A stretch of 64,000 bases of DNA from an uncultured Oscillospiraceae bacterium. Its GTDB lineage: Bacteria; Bacillota; Clostridia; Oscillospirales; Oscillospiraceae. Both the position numbers and the translations under genes were made by a program. The notes under the pieces were generated by a model, which had not been told where the DNA came from, ran no database searches, and saw nothing but the letters and a program-made list of their open reading frames with translations. The stretch is taken from positions 22,442-86,441 of the forward strand of contig CANRIW010000005.1 of assembly GCA_947630785.1 (NCBI GenBank), in the 5' to 3' direction. Below, in pieces: positions 32,954 through 41,595 of the stretch (its first letter is position 1; the number at the start of each line of letters is the position of its first letter).

Positions 32954-34333
32954 TCACTGGGTGAGCTTCTTGATCCACTTGTATTTGCGGAAGTGGAGGA
33001 AGGCGGGCAGCCCCTTGAAGATCTGATCGGACTGGATCACCATCACCACCGCCTCCACCGGCCAGTGGAGGACGAAGGCGGACAGGAAGGACAGGGGCAT
33101 GACGATGAGCCAGGTGGAGATCATGTTCATCTTCATGGTGAATTTGGCGTCCCCGGCGCCCTGGATGACCCCGAAGCTGGTGGGCATCTGGTAGGACATC
33201 CCCACCATGACGATGCCCATGATGGCGATGAGGTTCAGGGCCATGGCTGTGGCGTCCGCCTCCAGGTTGTAGAGGGAGAGCAGGGGCCGGCGGAGCAGCA
33301 CCAGGGCCGCCCCTAAGATCACCCCCACTCCCAGGCTGATGGCGCTCATGGAGCGGGCGTCCGATTTGACCCGGGCCAGGTCGCCCTTACCGATGGCGGT
33401 GCCGATCATCACGGCGGTGGTGGAGGAAAGGCCCATGACGATGACCTTCAGGTACTGATAGAAGGTGGTGGCCACCGAGTTGGCGGCGATGGCCGCGTCG
33501 GACAGATGGCCCAGGATGGCGGTCTGCATGGGCACCGACACCCCCCACAGCACCTGGGAACACATGTTGGGCAGGTAGACCTTGGTGAAGTCCTTCCGCA
33601 GGGCGGCGTCGCCCCTCCACCAGGGGCCGGCGAACAGCCGCAGCTTTTTGTCCACTTTCAGGACATAGAACACCACGATGGCCAGTTCCAGCACCCGGGC
33701 GACCAGGGTGCCGACGGCGGCTCCCCGCACCCCCATCTCCGGGAAGTCGAACCGGCCGAAGATCAGGGTGTAGTTGATGCCCACGTTCACCACCAGGGAC
33801 ACGATGGAGATGTAGAAGGAGATGTTCACCGTCCCCACGCTGCGGAGGGCGGAGTACAGGGTGTTGGAGATCATGTACAGCAGGAAGGTCCACTGGATGA
33901 TGGACAGGTAGTCCATGCCCTGGGCCACATACGCCTCCGAGTCGGTGAACAGCCGCAGCAGGGGCCGGGGGAACAGCACGCAGACGGCCACCAGCACCGC
34001 GCCGATGGCCGCCGACAGCTTCAGGGCGATGCCGGTGAGGGTGCGGATGGGCTCCACCCGCCGCTGGCCCCAGTACTGGGCGGAGATGGCCACCAGGGTG
34101 TTGCCTACCGACAGGGCGAACTGCTGGACCATGAAGAACACCTGGTTGACGGTGGCGGCGCCGGACAGGGCGGCCTGGTCATAACTGCCCAGCATGATAT
34201 TGTCCGCCATGTTGACGCTGTACGCCACCAGGTTTTGCAGCACCACCGCCGCCGCCATGGCGAAAAACGTCCTGTAAAAGCCGGCGTCGTGGGTGAAAAA
34301 GGTCTCCTTTGAGGCCGGAGAAGAGCTGTTCAT
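32954..34333 (-). CDS. MATE family efflux transporter (downstream of bile salt hydrolase)
   Basis: A 459-residue, twelve-span exporter of the multidrug and toxin extrusion family: SVNMADNIMLGSYDQAALSGA in TM1-2, QYWGQRR at the cytoplasmic loop, LRSVGTVNISFYISIVSLVVNVGINY in the first half and QGAGDAKFTMKMN in the second are family hallmarks. Its start lies 18 bases after the bile salt hydrolase stop with only a weak AGGA, so it depends on that transcript. Bile-acid export is an inference from the pairing. Confidence 0.88.
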   Translation of the reverse strand: MNSSSPASKETFFTHDAGFYRTFFAMAAAVVLQNLVAYSVNMADNIMLGSYDQAALSGAATVNQVFFMVQQFALSVGNTLVAISAQYWGQRRVEPIRTLTGIALKLSAAIGAVLVAVCVLFPRPLLRLFTDSEAYVAQGMDYLSIIQWTFLLYMISNTLYSALRSVGTVNISFYISIVSLVVNVGINYTLIFGRFDFPEMGVRGAAVGTLVARVLELAIVVFYVLKVDKKLRLFAGPWWRGDAALRKDFTKVYLPNMCSQVLWGVSVPMQTAILGHLSDAAIAANSVATTFYQYLKVIVMGLSSTTAVMIGTAIGKGDLARVKSDARSMSAISLGVGVILGAALVLLRRPLLSLYNLEADATAMALNLIAIMGIVMVGMSYQMPTSFGVIQGAGDAKFTMKMNMISTWLIVMPLSFLSAFVLHWPVEAVVMVIQSDQIFKGLPAFLHFRKYKWIKKLTQ

Positions 34334-34351
34334 AGAGCGGTCACGTCCTGT

Positions 34352-35329
34352 TCAGTTCACCATATTGATCTGCTGGCCGGTCACCAGGGGGTAGCTGACC
34401 AGTTCCTTGCCGTCCAGATCCTCTTTGCGCATATCCACGCCGGTGATCTGGCTGTTCTCGTAGGTGGTGTAGTAGTAGACGCCGGCGTCGGTGTCGCAGC
34501 AGGAGGAGTAGATGGTGTACTCGAACTTGTGCCCCACCCGGCAGCAGCCCATCTGCTGGGCCACCGAGCCGAGGATGTGGAAGAACTGGCTGATGCTGGA
34601 GCAGGCGTCCTTTTCGCACACGGAGTTGGCCCGGGTGAAGGCGGCCTTCACGAACCGGGAGGCGGAGGACAGATCGCCGGGGATGCCCATGCCGCCCATG
34701 CCCCGGCTGTACGCGCTCAGAGGCAGGCCCAGTTCGGAGGAGAAGCGGTCGGTGGCCTCCTCCCGGGTGCAGCCCATGTAGTTGGCCAGGTTCAGCAGGT
34801 GGAAGTCGAAGGGCGGGTTGTTGGTGAGCACCTTCACCGGGTTCTCATAGACCCGCAGGCCGTCCGCCATGGGCTCCGCCACGATGCATTCCTCCCGGTC
34901 GGAGATGATCCAGTGGAGGGGGGAGGCGGGCAGCTGCTCGCTGAAATCGATGGCGGCCAGATTGAGGTTGGACAGGAGGCCCTTTGCCTCCGCCACGGTG
35001 GCGCACTGGCTCAGCACCCAGGGGATGAACTCAAAGGGGGCCACGTTGTCCTTGCCCTCCGTTTCGGGCAGATAGACCGCGTTGCCGGGGAAGTTGAGCC
35101 CCGCCATGCCCAGGCCCTTCTCGTTCACTGCGTCGTAGTAGAGGGGGTAGCCCTCCGCCACATAGGCCATCCCGATCATGGCGAAGTGGGAGGGCCGGTC
35201 CCCCATCCGGCGGAAGCGGAAGGGGTAGTTCCGGGGGGTGACGGTGACCGTCTCGTGATAGGAATACTCCAGGTCCAGGTTGCGGCCGAAATAGTGGTGA
35301 TCGGTCAGAAAAGAGACAGCGGTACACAT
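34352..35329 (-). CDS. bsh: Bile salt hydrolase / choloylglycine hydrolase
   Basis: An N-terminal-nucleophile amidase that cleaves conjugated bile salts, or penicillin V in close relatives. From ATG 35329 it is 325 residues starting MCTAVSF, so Cys2 becomes the nucleophile after Met removal. Other catalytic residues are in place: R16 and D19 (GRNLDLEYS), N79 (GLNFPGN), N170 (LTNNPPF) and R225 (SASRFVKAAF). EYTIYSSCCDTDAGVYYYTTYEN is typical of the gut bacterial enzymes. GGGAGG lies nine bases upstream. Preference for glycine or taurine conjugates cannot be read. Confidence 0.92.
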   Translation of the reverse strand: MCTAVSFLTDHHYFGRNLDLEYSYHETVTVTPRNYPFRFRRMGDRPSHFAMIGMAYVAEGYPLYYDAVNEKGLGMAGLNFPGNAVYLPETEGKDNVAPFEFIPWVLSQCATVAEAKGLLSNLNLAAIDFSEQLPASPLHWIISDREECIVAEPMADGLRVYENPVKVLTNNPPFDFHLLNLANYMGCTREEATDRFSSELGLPLSAYSRGMGGMGIPGDLSSASRFVKAAFTRANSVCEKDACSSISQFFHILGSVAQQMGCCRVGHKFEYTIYSSCCDTDAGVYYYTTYENSQITGVDMRKEDLDGKELVSYPLVTGQQINMVN

Positions 35330-35371
35330 AATGAAAGACCTCCCTGTTTGATGTTCGAACACATTAAAGTG

Positions 35372-35400
35372 ATTATACATGATGCGCGGGGAAAAGGCAA
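35372..35400 (-). promoter_or_regulatory. Promoter of bsh-MATE
   Basis: Minus-strand TTGCCT (35400-35395), 17-base spacer, TATAAT (35377-35372), about 35 bases before bsh. Confidence 0.6.
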
Positions 35401-35421
35401 TCCTGTCGGAAGAAAATCAAA

Positions 35422-35450
35422 TGGACAGGGGCGGACGGCCGTGCTATAAT
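35422..35450 (+). promoter_or_regulatory. Promoter of the aldo/keto reductase gene
   Basis: TGGACA (35422-35427), 17-base spacer, TATAAT (35445-35450). It diverges from the bsh promoter with 21 bases between the two -35 boxes. Confidence 0.65.
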
Positions 35451-35488
35451 ATATGTACAAGACAACTAATGGATGGGAAGTGTTGATT

Positions 35489-36604
35489 ATGAGCGACTAT
35501 TTCGGCAAAGAGACCCCCAAGCTGGGCTTCGGCCTCATGCGTCTGCCCAAGGTGACGGTGCGCATCGACGTGAAGCAGACCAGCGCCATGGTGGACAAGT
35601 TTCTGGAGGCGGGGTTCACCTACTTCGACACCGCCTTTGTGTACGTGGGCTCCGAGGCGGCGGCCAAAAAGGCCCTGGTGGACCGCCACCCCAGGGAGAG
35701 CTATACTCTGGCCTCCAAACTGAACGTGATGGTGGCCCCCACGGAGAAGTCCGCCAGGAAGCAGCTCGAGACCAGCCTGAAGCGCTCCGGGGCGGGCTAT
35801 TTCGACTACTATCTGCTCCACGCCATGTCCTCCGGCAACGTGGACCGGTATGAGAAGCTGGGCCTGTGGGACTTTGTGCAGGAGCAGAAGGAGAAGGGGC
35901 TCATCAAACACATCGGCTTCTCCTATCACGACGGGCCGGAGCTGCTGGATAAGCTGCTCACCGACCACCCGGAGGCCGAGTTCGTCCAGCTCCAGATCAA
36001 CTACGCCGACTGGGAGAATCCCAAGGTCACCTCCAGGGCCAACTACGAGGTGGCCCGGAAGCACAACAAGGGTATCGTCATCATGGAGCCGGTGAAGGGG
36101 GGCCGCCTGGCCGACCCGCCGGCGGAGGTGAAGAAGCTGTTCACCGACTATGCCCCGGACGCCTCCCCCGCCTCCTGGGCCATCCGGTTCGCCGCCTCCC
36201 TGGACGGGGTGATCACCGTGCTGTCCGGCATGTCCAACCTGGCCCAGATGGAGGACAATCTCTCTTATATGAAGGATTTCCGGCCCCTGAACGACGACGA
36301 GCGGGCCATCATCCGGAAGGCCCAGGAGATATTGGGCAGGTCCGCCGCCATCCCCTGCACCGCCTGCCGCTACTGCGTGGAGGGCTGCCCCAAGCACATC
36401 CCCATCCCCGAGATCTTCGCCGCCGCCAACAAGCACCTGACGGGCGGCCAGACCGCCGAGGCCAGGGCGGACTATCAGGCCGCCACAGCGGGCAGGGGCA
36501 AAGCCTCCGACTGCGTGGGCTGCCACCAGTGCGAGAAGATGTGCCCCCAGCACCTGCCGGTCATCGACCACCTGAAGCAGTGCGCCGGCCTGCTGGAGAA
36601 GTGA
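35489..36604 (+). CDS. Aldo/keto reductase with C-terminal ferredoxin domain
   Basis: A 371-residue fusion: an AKR TIM barrel (about 1-285; LGFGLMRLP, FTYFDTAFVYVGSE with catalytic D/Y, YFDYYLLH, FSYHDGP) followed by a 4Fe-4S ferredoxin-like module. The cluster cysteines are in CTACRYCVEGCPKHIPIP and CVGCHQCEKMCPQHLPV, two CxxCxxC-xxxCP-type sets. Such oxidoreductases are common in anaerobes; substrate and electron partner are unknown. ATG 35489 is the first with a plausible ribosome site. The next gene begins one base after the stop. Confidence 0.9.
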   Translation: MSDYFGKETPKLGFGLMRLPKVTVRIDVKQTSAMVDKFLEAGFTYFDTAFVYVGSEAAAKKALVDRHPRESYTLASKLNVMVAPTEKSARKQLETSLKRSGAGYFDYYLLHAMSSGNVDRYEKLGLWDFVQEQKEKGLIKHIGFSYHDGPELLDKLLTDHPEAEFVQLQINYADWENPKVTSRANYEVARKHNKGIVIMEPVKGGRLADPPAEVKKLFTDYAPDASPASWAIRFAASLDGVITVLSGMSNLAQMEDNLSYMKDFRPLNDDERAIIRKAQEILGRSAAIPCTACRYCVEGCPKHIPIPEIFAAANKHLTGGQTAEARADYQAATAGRGKASDCVGCHQCEKMCPQHLPVIDHLKQCAGLLEK

Positions 36605-36605
36605 C

Positions 36606-37271
36606 ATGAGCGGCTACGACCCCATTCTGTTCGATTTGGACGGCACCCTCACCGACTCGGGGGAGGGCATCCGCAACTCGGTGGCCTACGCCCTGAAGCG
36701 CTACGGCGTGGAGGTGGACGACCTGTCCACGCTGAACGGCTTCATCGGGCCGCCGCTGCATGAGAGCTTTGAGAAGTTCCTGGGCCTCCCCGCCGGGGAG
36801 GGGCAAAAGACGGTTGAAATTTACCGGGAGTACTACCGGGACAGGGGCATCTACGAGAACCTGGTGTACCCCGGCATCCCGGAGCTGCTTGCCGAATTGA
36901 CGGCCAGAGGAAAGACCCTGGCGGTGGCCTCCTCCAAGCCGGAGGTGTTCGTCCGGCGGGTGCTGGACCACTTCGATCTGAGCAAATACTTTGCCGTGAT
37001 TGCCGGGGCCGATTTGAACGGCGCCCACTGCGGCAAGGCGGAGATCATCGGCACGGCGCTGGAGCGGTTAAATATGCCGCAAGGCCGGCCCCTGATGGTG
37101 GGGGACCGGGAGCACGACATCCTGGGCGCCCACGCTTTGGGCCTCCCCGCCGCCGGGGTGCTGTTCGGCTACGGCAGCCGGGAGGAGCTGGAGACAGCCG
37201 GGGCGGAGTACATTGCGGCTGCCGCCGCAGAGCTGGTGCCCATCATCGACCCCGCCGGATTGGAAACATAA
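36606..37271 (+). CDS. HAD-superfamily phosphatase (phosphoglycolate phosphatase-like)
   Basis: A 221-residue haloacid-dehalogenase hydrolase. Motif I is LFDLDGTLTDSGEGI (nucleophile D9 or D11 region), motif II VASSKPE, motif III the lysine in GKAEII, motif IV MVGDREHDILGA, with a helical cap (about 20-85). It resembles Gph/PpaX-type enzymes acting on small phosphate esters. It is transcribed with the upstream reductase and ends before a strong terminator. Confidence 0.88.
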   Translation: MSGYDPILFDLDGTLTDSGEGIRNSVAYALKRYGVEVDDLSTLNGFIGPPLHESFEKFLGLPAGEGQKTVEIYREYYRDRGIYENLVYPGIPELLAELTARGKTLAVASSKPEVFVRRVLDHFDLSKYFAVIAGADLNGAHCGKAEIIGTALERLNMPQGRPLMVGDREHDILGAHALGLPAAGVLFGYGSREELETAGAEYIAAAAAELVPIIDPAGLET

Positions 37272-37281
37272 GCGCGAAAAG

Positions 37282-37314
37282 ACGCCCGGACGGGTCAGAC
37301 GTCCGGGCGTTTTT
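37282..37314 (+). terminator. Terminator of the reductase/phosphatase operon
   Basis: Eleven-base arms ACGCCCGGACG/CGTCCGGGCGT followed by TTTTTG, ten bases after the stop. Confidence 0.85.
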
Positions 37315-37379
37315 GTAAAAAACCGCTCCGCAACCCAAAGTTGCGCCATAGGTGATGGCGTCAACCGCGCGTTCCGTGC

Positions 37380-37385
37380 TATAAT
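37380..37385 (+). promoter_or_regulatory. Extended -10 promoter element of the XRE gene
   Basis: TGCTATAAT (TATAAT at 37380-37385) precedes the gene by 23 bases; no convincing -35 is present at 16-18 bases. Confidence 0.45.
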
Positions 37386-37408
37386 TGGCGCAGAAAGGAG
37401 GGCCTGAT

Positions 37409-37762
37409 ATGCCGGTCAAATTCCTTGGGACATACCTCCCGGTCATCTGCGGGGTTTTCATTGTCGCGATGCTGGTTCTGTTCATCAGGTCCCCCGTGGT
37501 GCGGGCGCTGAAAAAGTATCGCCGGGATGCCCCGGGCAGGGAGGTGGAGAAGCGGGCCGTCCGGGGGACCCTGGGGGAGCGGCTGAAAGAGAACCGCACC
37601 CGGTGCAAAATGACGCAGGAGTTCGTGGCGGAGGCGCTGGGGGTCACCCGGCAGGCGGTGAGCAAGTGGGAGAACGGCGCGGCCGACCCCTCCACCGCCA
37701 ACCTGATCGCCCTGGCCAAGCTGTACGGCGTGCCGCCGGAGGAGCTGCTGCGGGAGCTGTGA
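37409..37762 (+). CDS. Membrane-anchored XRE-family regulator
   Basis: A 117-residue protein with one membrane span near the N-terminus (about 8-28, YLPVICGVFIVAMLVLFI) and a Cro/C1-type helix-turn-helix in the C-terminal half (about 51-115, LGERLKENRTRCKMTQEFVAEALGVTRQAVSKWENG). The DNA-binding domain is thus tethered to the membrane, the reverse order to most XRE proteins. A signal sensed at the membrane is plausible but unproven. AAAGGAGG precedes ATG 37409. Monocistronic. Confidence 0.85.
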   Translation: MPVKFLGTYLPVICGVFIVAMLVLFIRSPVVRALKKYRRDAPGREVEKRAVRGTLGERLKENRTRCKMTQEFVAEALGVTRQAVSKWENGAADPSTANLIALAKLYGVPPEELLREL

Positions 37763-37775
37763 CCGCGAAAAAAGG

Positions 37776-37802
37776 AGCGGAGGGGTTGTCCCTCCGCTCT
37801 TT
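37776..37802. terminator. Bidirectional terminator
   Basis: Nine-base arms AGCGGAGGG/CCCTCCGCT with a five-base loop; CTTTTG follows on the plus strand and CCTTTTTTCGC on the minus strand. It lies between the XRE gene (+) and the acetyltransferase gene (-). Confidence 0.8.
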
Positions 37803-37806
37803 TGCG

Positions 37807-38586
37807 CTATTCGCCGCCGGTCAACTGTGCCGCGAAGGCGGCGGGTTTGGCGGTCAACTCCACCCAGGCGGGGCGGAAGCCGCTTTTGATGGCGTTGCGC
37901 ACCGACCTCAAATTCGACCAGGCGGCGCAGTAGAAGGGGACCCTGCCCCGGTCCAGGATCTCCAGGGCGAGCCGGCTGGTCAGGGCGGAGGCCACGCCCC
38001 GGCGGCGGTATGCCGGCAGCACGTCCACGCCGATCTGCCACATGGTCTCACAGTCCGCGGAGCAGCCCGCCAGCCCCACAAGGGCCCCGCCGTCGTAGGC
38101 GCCCACGCCCAGCACGTCCAGCTCCCGGCGGGCCTCGCACAGGGCGTTGGACCACTGGGGCGTGTACAGCCCGTCAAAGTCGGCCTGGCGCAGGAGCCGC
38201 AGCTCAAAGGGGCAGGGGAGGGGCTTCAGCAGCTCCAGATCCGGGAGGAAGTACTCCGCCATAAAGCAGACCCGCAGGTCCTTTGCCCGGAGCGCGTCGT
38301 CAAGGATGAGAAGGTTGGGCGTCTCGAAGCAGCGGAAGGCGGGGAAGCGGTCGATGTACCCCTCCACGGCGGCGCGGCAGTCCTCTCCCACCGAGGCCAC
38401 GATGTTGTTCCCGTAAGAGATCAAATCACAGTCGAAGGGGAGGGTCAGATACCGGCGGGCGGCGGGGTTTGGTTTAGAAATGACCACCACATTTTCAGTC
38501 CGGGTAAAGTCCTCCGGGGCGCAGTTGGCGTCGATGGCCGATTGGGCCATGGCGATGCGCAGGATATCCTGATTGGTAAAGCTCAT
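37807..38586 (-). CDS. GNAT-family acetyltransferase with N-terminal extension
   Basis: A 259-residue protein. The C-terminal half (about 120-250) is a GNAT domain: LVGLAGCSADCETMWQIGVDVLPAYRRRGVASALTSRLALEIL includes the acetyl-CoA loop RRRGVASA, then AAWSNLRSVRNAIKSGFRPAW. The N-terminal 120 residues (MSFTNQDILRIAMAQSAIDANC...) form a second domain seen in one subgroup of clostridial acetyltransferases. Substrate unknown. AAAGGAG is five bases before ATG 38586; the gene follows the glycosidase after 10 bases. Confidence 0.85.
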   Translation of the reverse strand: MSFTNQDILRIAMAQSAIDANCAPEDFTRTENVVVISKPNPAARRYLTLPFDCDLISYGNNIVASVGEDCRAAVEGYIDRFPAFRCFETPNLLILDDALRAKDLRVCFMAEYFLPDLELLKPLPCPFELRLLRQADFDGLYTPQWSNALCEARRELDVLGVGAYDGGALVGLAGCSADCETMWQIGVDVLPAYRRRGVASALTSRLALEILDRGRVPFYCAAWSNLRSVRNAIKSGFRPAWVELTAKPAAFAAQLTGGE

Positions 38587-38596
38587 GTCGTCTCCT

Positions 38597-40255
38597 TTAA
38601 GGGGCCCCAGTTCCAGCCACCTCCGCGGCCAGGGCCTTTTCGATGTCCGCCCGGATGGCCCGCATGGGCTCCACCGGCACTTTGCGCTCCGCCCGGTCAT
38701 AGGTGTAGAGGCCGTTGATCTCCCCCTCCACGTCGCTGAGCTGGGTGTAGATGCACCCGCACAGCCCGTTGGGGACGGAGGGCAGCACCATCTGGTCGTA
38801 GAGCTCCCGGATCTTCGCCATGAGGGTTTCCTCCGAGTCGGCCTCCCCATAGCCGTAGACCTTCTTCCCCGGCATATCGTGGGCCTTCATTTGACGGGTG
38901 TAGCCCCCGCACTCGCTGAGGAACAGGAACTTGCCGGGTCGCTTTGCCTCCAGCACCTCGTTGTGGAGATAGATGTGCTCGCTCTGGGCGTCCCCCTCCT
39001 TCTGGGCGAACCAGCCGGAGGTCGCGATGTAGAACCGGGAGGGGTCCCGGCCCTTGCAGTCCCGGTAGATGCGGTCGGAGTCGTACTGGCCCCAGCCCTC
39101 GTTGAAGATGGTGTAGCCCACCACGCAGGGGTGATTGTAAAGGTGGGCCTGGGTGTCCCGGACGTGCTGCTCGAAAAACGCCTTGCGGAAGGGGGAGCTG
39201 CGGCGGCGGGTGTCTCCCCGCTGTTTGAAGCCCAGGTTGGGCAGGGCGGTGTCGCGGATGTAGTCGTAGCCGCCGGAGTTCACCATGTCCTGGAGCACCA
39301 GCATCCCCAGCCGGTCGCAGGCGTGATAGAACGCCTCCGGCTCGATCTTGATGTGCTTGCGGAGGGTGTTGAAACCCAGTTCCTTCATGCGCAGCACGTC
39401 CCGCTCATACTCCTCCGGCTCCGCCGGGAGGAACAGGCCGTCCTCGAAATAGCCCTGGTCCAGCACCCCGTGGAGGAACACCGGCTCCCCGTTCAGCAGC
39501 AGATGGGTGTGGCCGCCTAACTCCGCCGTGGACACGGCGCGGAGGGCGAAATAACTGCGGACTATGTCCGTTCCGGTATAGACGGTCAGGTCGTAGAGAT
39601 ACGGGTCCTCTGGCGTCCACAGATGGGGATGGGGCAGGTCGATGCGCACCCGCTTTCCCGAGGTGGCGATGACCCCGTCCACCTGGGCGATGACGATGGT
39701 GAAGCCCTCTGCCTCCGAGTCGATCTCCAGGTCGATCCCCGTCAGATCGGGGGTGATGCGCAAACCCCGGATGGCGTCCCTGGCGGGGACCGCCTCCAGC
39801 CACACCGGCTGCCAGATGCCGGACACGGGGGTGTACCACATGCCGTGGGGCTTTTTGGTCTGCTTGCCGTAGGGGTAGTCGTGAGAGAGGGTGTCCACCG
39901 CCTCCACGACGAGGGCGTTTTCACCGGCCTTCAGCGTGTCGGTGATGTCGGCGGAGAAGGGGAGATAGCCCCCCTCGTGCCGGATGACCGACACGCCGTT
40001 GACGAACACCTCCGCCACCTGGTCCACCGCCCCGAAGTGGAGGAGCAGCCGGTGGTCCGGGGGCAGGAAGCCCTCCGGCAGGGTGAAGGCGGTCTCGTAG
40101 CGGAGCTGGTCTCCCGCGTCCCCGTAGGCGGACAGGAGGGCCTGGGGCGGCCAGGGCAGACGGATGATCCGGCCGTTCAGCGTCCAGCCGCTGTTCAGGG
40201 GGAGAAAGCTGTCCCGCCGCAGCTGGGGGCGGGGATAGTAGTCGTCCCAGGTCAT
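38597..40255 (-). CDS. Glycoside hydrolase family 2 enzyme
   Basis: A 552-residue retaining glycosidase with the GH2 order: jelly-roll sugar-binding domain (about 1-160, with GYLPFSADITDTLKAGENALVV), immunoglobulin-like domain (about 163-245) and TIM barrel (about 248-540). The acid/base glutamate is E386 (IFNEGWGQ) and the nucleophile E448 (LSECGGY). No signal peptide, so it is cytoplasmic. It may be a beta-galactosidase, glucuronidase or mannosidase; specificity is not readable and NEGW rather than NE-H argues against classical LacZ. GAGGAG precedes ATG 40255. Confidence 0.9.
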   Translation of the reverse strand: MTWDDYYPRPQLRRDSFLPLNSGWTLNGRIIRLPWPPQALLSAYGDAGDQLRYETAFTLPEGFLPPDHRLLLHFGAVDQVAEVFVNGVSVIRHEGGYLPFSADITDTLKAGENALVVEAVDTLSHDYPYGKQTKKPHGMWYTPVSGIWQPVWLEAVPARDAIRGLRITPDLTGIDLEIDSEAEGFTIVIAQVDGVIATSGKRVRIDLPHPHLWTPEDPYLYDLTVYTGTDIVRSYFALRAVSTAELGGHTHLLLNGEPVFLHGVLDQGYFEDGLFLPAEPEEYERDVLRMKELGFNTLRKHIKIEPEAFYHACDRLGMLVLQDMVNSGGYDYIRDTALPNLGFKQRGDTRRRSSPFRKAFFEQHVRDTQAHLYNHPCVVGYTIFNEGWGQYDSDRIYRDCKGRDPSRFYIATSGWFAQKEGDAQSEHIYLHNEVLEAKRPGKFLFLSECGGYTRQMKAHDMPGKKVYGYGEADSEETLMAKIRELYDQMVLPSVPNGLCGCIYTQLSDVEGEINGLYTYDRAERKVPVEPMRAIRADIEKALAAEVAGTGAP

Positions 40256-40314
40256 ATGATCCGCTCCTCTATGTGTATTTTCTCCATTTTACCCCTGTTT
40301 TCAGCATAAATCAA

Positions 40315-40340
40315 GGCCCCCGGAGCGCTCTCCAGGGGCC
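40315..40340 (-). terminator. Terminator of the opp operon
   Basis: Eleven-base arms GGCCCCTGGAG/CTCCGGGGGCC (one wobble) on the minus strand, eight bases after the last stop, followed by TTGATTT, a weak T run. Confidence 0.6.
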
Positions 40341-40347
40341 GTTTGGG

Positions 40348-41595
40348 TCATTTTGCGAGGGTATAGCCGTCGTACAGGTGGGTGATCTCCCCCTCCGGGC
40401 TGTTGGAGCGGAGGACTCTGTCCCGGCACCAGACCGTCCAGATGCCCTCCCCGGCCAGGTCCTCCAGCGGGGCGGGGTCGAATCCGTCCGTGATATAGAG
40501 GGGGGCCATCTTTAGGGCAATCTCGGCGCAGCCGGCGGTTTTTGACCAGCAGGTCAGCTGGGGCAGGGCGGTCCGGCACAGGCCGTCCGACAGGTCTACG
40601 AAGGGGGTGCGGATGTCGCCGTTCTCCCACTGGTAGTAGCGGGAGAGACCATCGCCCCCCGTGGGATAGGCCCGCAGGGTGACCAGGGCGGCGGGGCCGG
40701 TGTAGTTCAGGACCCCGGCCTGGAGAAGGGAATCGGCCCGGTCAAAGAGATTGAGGGAATAGGAGACGCCGCTGCCGTCCAGATTGCGGATGTAGCCGTC
40801 GTAGCTGGACAGGGCGCCGTAGGTATAGCCGCCCTCGGTCAGCGTGTCGGCCAGGTAGTCGGCCACAAAGGCGTTCTTCAGCCAGAAAAAGTCCAGAAAG
40901 TCCTCCGCCTCATTGTACTCCGCCCAGGCCAGATAGTCCTCCGATACGTTGAGCCGCACCCGGTCGTCCCCCAGCAGTTCCAGCTCCACCGCCGCCGGGT
41001 CCCGGGCGAAGGCGGCGCCCTCAGAGACAAAGGCGGCCATTGCCTCGTTGACAAAGGGATCGAATTCGGCGGCGGCGCCGTCGTCCTGGCAGAAGAACAG
41101 GCTCTGGTAGACCGCGTATACCGGCCCCAGATAGATGGCGCGGCTGCCGTACTTCTCCAGCAGGGAGAAGGCGCCGTACAGCACGGGGTCCACTTCCACG
41201 ATCTCGTTGGGGCGATGGTTCACGTCATAGAGATTGCCCACGCCCTCCCAGCTCTGCACGGTGTCGAACACCCGGTAGGCGTGGGTGGCGGCCTGGGTGT
41301 ACAGGGCGGTGACCGCCCTGGCCTCCGCGGAGGCGGAAGCGCCGCTGGCCCCGATGTTGTAACTGAAGACGAAGTCGCTCCCGCAGGTCAGCTCATTGGA
41401 GGCGCTGACCTCGATCTCCCGCCAGCCGTCCTCGCCGGACATAAAATTGCCGAAGGCATAGGCCAGCGCCCCTGCCCCGATCAGGAGCAGGAGCGCGGCG
41501 GCCGCGATCCGCAGCACCAGGTGTTTGGAGGACAGCTCGACCCTTTCCACCGGCGGCAGATGAGGCAGATCTCGGTTTTTCGCGGTGCGGCCCAT
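40348..41595 (-). CDS. Membrane-anchored ApbE-like protein, last gene of the opp operon
   Basis: A 415-residue protein with a cytoplasmic N-terminus, one membrane span (about 28-48) and an external domain. The order of strands and helices recalls FAD:protein FMN transferase ApbE: QSWEGVGNLYDVN (compare S-WxxxSEl-xLN), YGPVYAVYQSLFF, AEDFLDFFWLKNAFVADYLADTLTEGGYTYGAL (compare the G-iaKGyavD helix), GYIRNLDG and TPFVDLSDG. Key ApbE residues are altered, so flavin transfer is doubtful. It begins on the base that ends oppF (TGATG). Assignment is tentative; it could be an unrelated lipoprotein-like partner of the transporter. Confidence 0.5.
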   Translation of the reverse strand: MGRTAKNRDLPHLPPVERVELSSKHLVLRIAAAALLLLIGAGALAYAFGNFMSGEDGWREIEVSASNELTCGSDFVFSYNIGASGASASAEARAVTALYTQAATHAYRVFDTVQSWEGVGNLYDVNHRPNEIVEVDPVLYGAFSLLEKYGSRAIYLGPVYAVYQSLFFCQDDGAAAEFDPFVNEAMAAFVSEGAAFARDPAAVELELLGDDRVRLNVSEDYLAWAEYNEAEDFLDFFWLKNAFVADYLADTLTEGGYTYGALSSYDGYIRNLDGSGVSYSLNLFDRADSLLQAGVLNYTGPAALVTLRAYPTGGDGLSRYYQWENGDIRTPFVDLSDGLCRTALPQLTCWSKTAGCAEIALKMAPLYITDGFDPAPLEDLAGEGIWTVWCRDRVLRSNSPEGEITHLYDGYTLAK

